In this document: in pieces, positions 7,870 to 7,951 of the stretch
Numbering within the stretch: the stretch's first letter is position 1
Layout: each line of letters begins with the position of its first letter
NCBI GenBank assembly: GCA_030635805.1
Contig: DAOVYC010000022.1
Location: forward strand, 1 to 7,951
Direction: 5' to 3'
Source: a bacterium
GTDB lineage: Bacteria > Patescibacteriota > Gracilibacteria > JAUYGZ01 > DAOVYC01
Length of the DNA stretch: 7,951 bases
Position numbers and translations under genes: made by a program
The notes under the pieces: generated by a model
Told to the model about the DNA's origin: nothing
What the model saw: the letters and a program-made list of their open reading frames with translations, nothing else
The model's database searches: none

Positions 7870-7951
7870 TGAAGTTGCTTAAAGAAATTAATAGTTTGTT
7901 TAGCACACTTGTCCCAAGAGAATTTTTGCGCCTGTTCGAGGCCTTTTTTAC
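7866..7951 (-). CDS. C-terminal end of a GT4-like glycosyltransferase, 5' part outside window
   Basis: Only the last 27 codons and a TGA stop are visible. The translated tail contains KKGLEQAQKFSWDKCAKQT and ends FFKQLQ. The GxEQAxKFSW.KCA pattern is the usual last helix of GT4 glycosyltransferases, and it lines up with residues 342-367 of the GT4 domain in the GT4-GT2 gene (KKGKEQAKKFSYKECTRIT). The frame is open to the window edge and its stop shares an ATGA with the wzm start, as expected for the preceding gene of the operon. The rest of the protein, its donor and its role cannot be seen. Confidence 0.75.
   Translation of the reverse strand, partial: KKGLEQAQKFSWDKCAKQTINFFKQLQ

Overview
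The window is one stretch of a surface-polysaccharide gene cluster. All eight genes lie on the minus strand and are packed into what looks like a single operon, read from position 7951 down to 1. Four of the seven junctions overlap (three ATGA-type 4-base overlaps and one 17-base overlap), and the other three gaps are only 7 to 15 bases. There is no intergenic space for an internal promoter or terminator, no RNA gene, no mobile element and no CRISPR array. Both outer genes are cut by the window edges, so the promoter and the rest of the cluster lie outside.

In order of transcription: the last 27 codons of a GT4-type glycosyltransferase (7866-7951); an ABC-2 polysaccharide exporter made of permease Wzm (7111-7869) and ATPase Wzt with a C-terminal sugar-binding-type domain (5910-7103); the GDP-D-rhamnose pair, GDP-4-keto-6-deoxymannose reductase Rmd (4999-5913) and GDP-mannose 4,6-dehydratase Gmd (3928-4983); a methyltransferase with an N-terminal heptad-repeat segment (2895-3914); a two-domain GT4-GT2 glycosyltransferase (871-2898); and a second GT4 enzyme cut by the left edge (1-887).

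The genes fit ABC-transporter-dependent glycan synthesis. Gmd and Rmd would turn GDP-mannose into GDP-D-rhamnose, the glycosyltransferases would build a D-rhamnose-containing chain on the cytoplasmic face, the methyltransferase may modify or cap the chain, and Wzm/Wzt would export it. This combines features of two known systems: the Pseudomonas aeruginosa A-band D-rhamnan locus (rmd, gmd, wzm, wzt) and the E. coli O8/O9a polymannan locus (wzm, wzt, wbdD methyltransferase, wbdA multidomain glycosyltransferase). The most interesting point is an exact 38-bp in-frame repeat (period 42 bp, 14 residues, two heptads) in the predicted coiled coil of the methyltransferase. If that protein acts as a chain-length ruler, as the coiled coil of WbdD does, the repeat would be a way to change ruler length.

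The organism cannot be named from this window. It is AT-rich (hand counts of about 28% GC in the glycosyltransferase DNA, up to about 50% in conserved parts of gmd and wzt), with Lys/Ile/Asn-rich proteins. None of the seven visible start codons has a convincing Shine-Dalgarno sequence at normal spacing. Five of seven visible stops are TGA, so TGA is not recoded. An uncultivated AT-rich bacterium, for example of the candidate phyla (Patescibacteria/Microgenomates), would fit, but this is a low-confidence guess.
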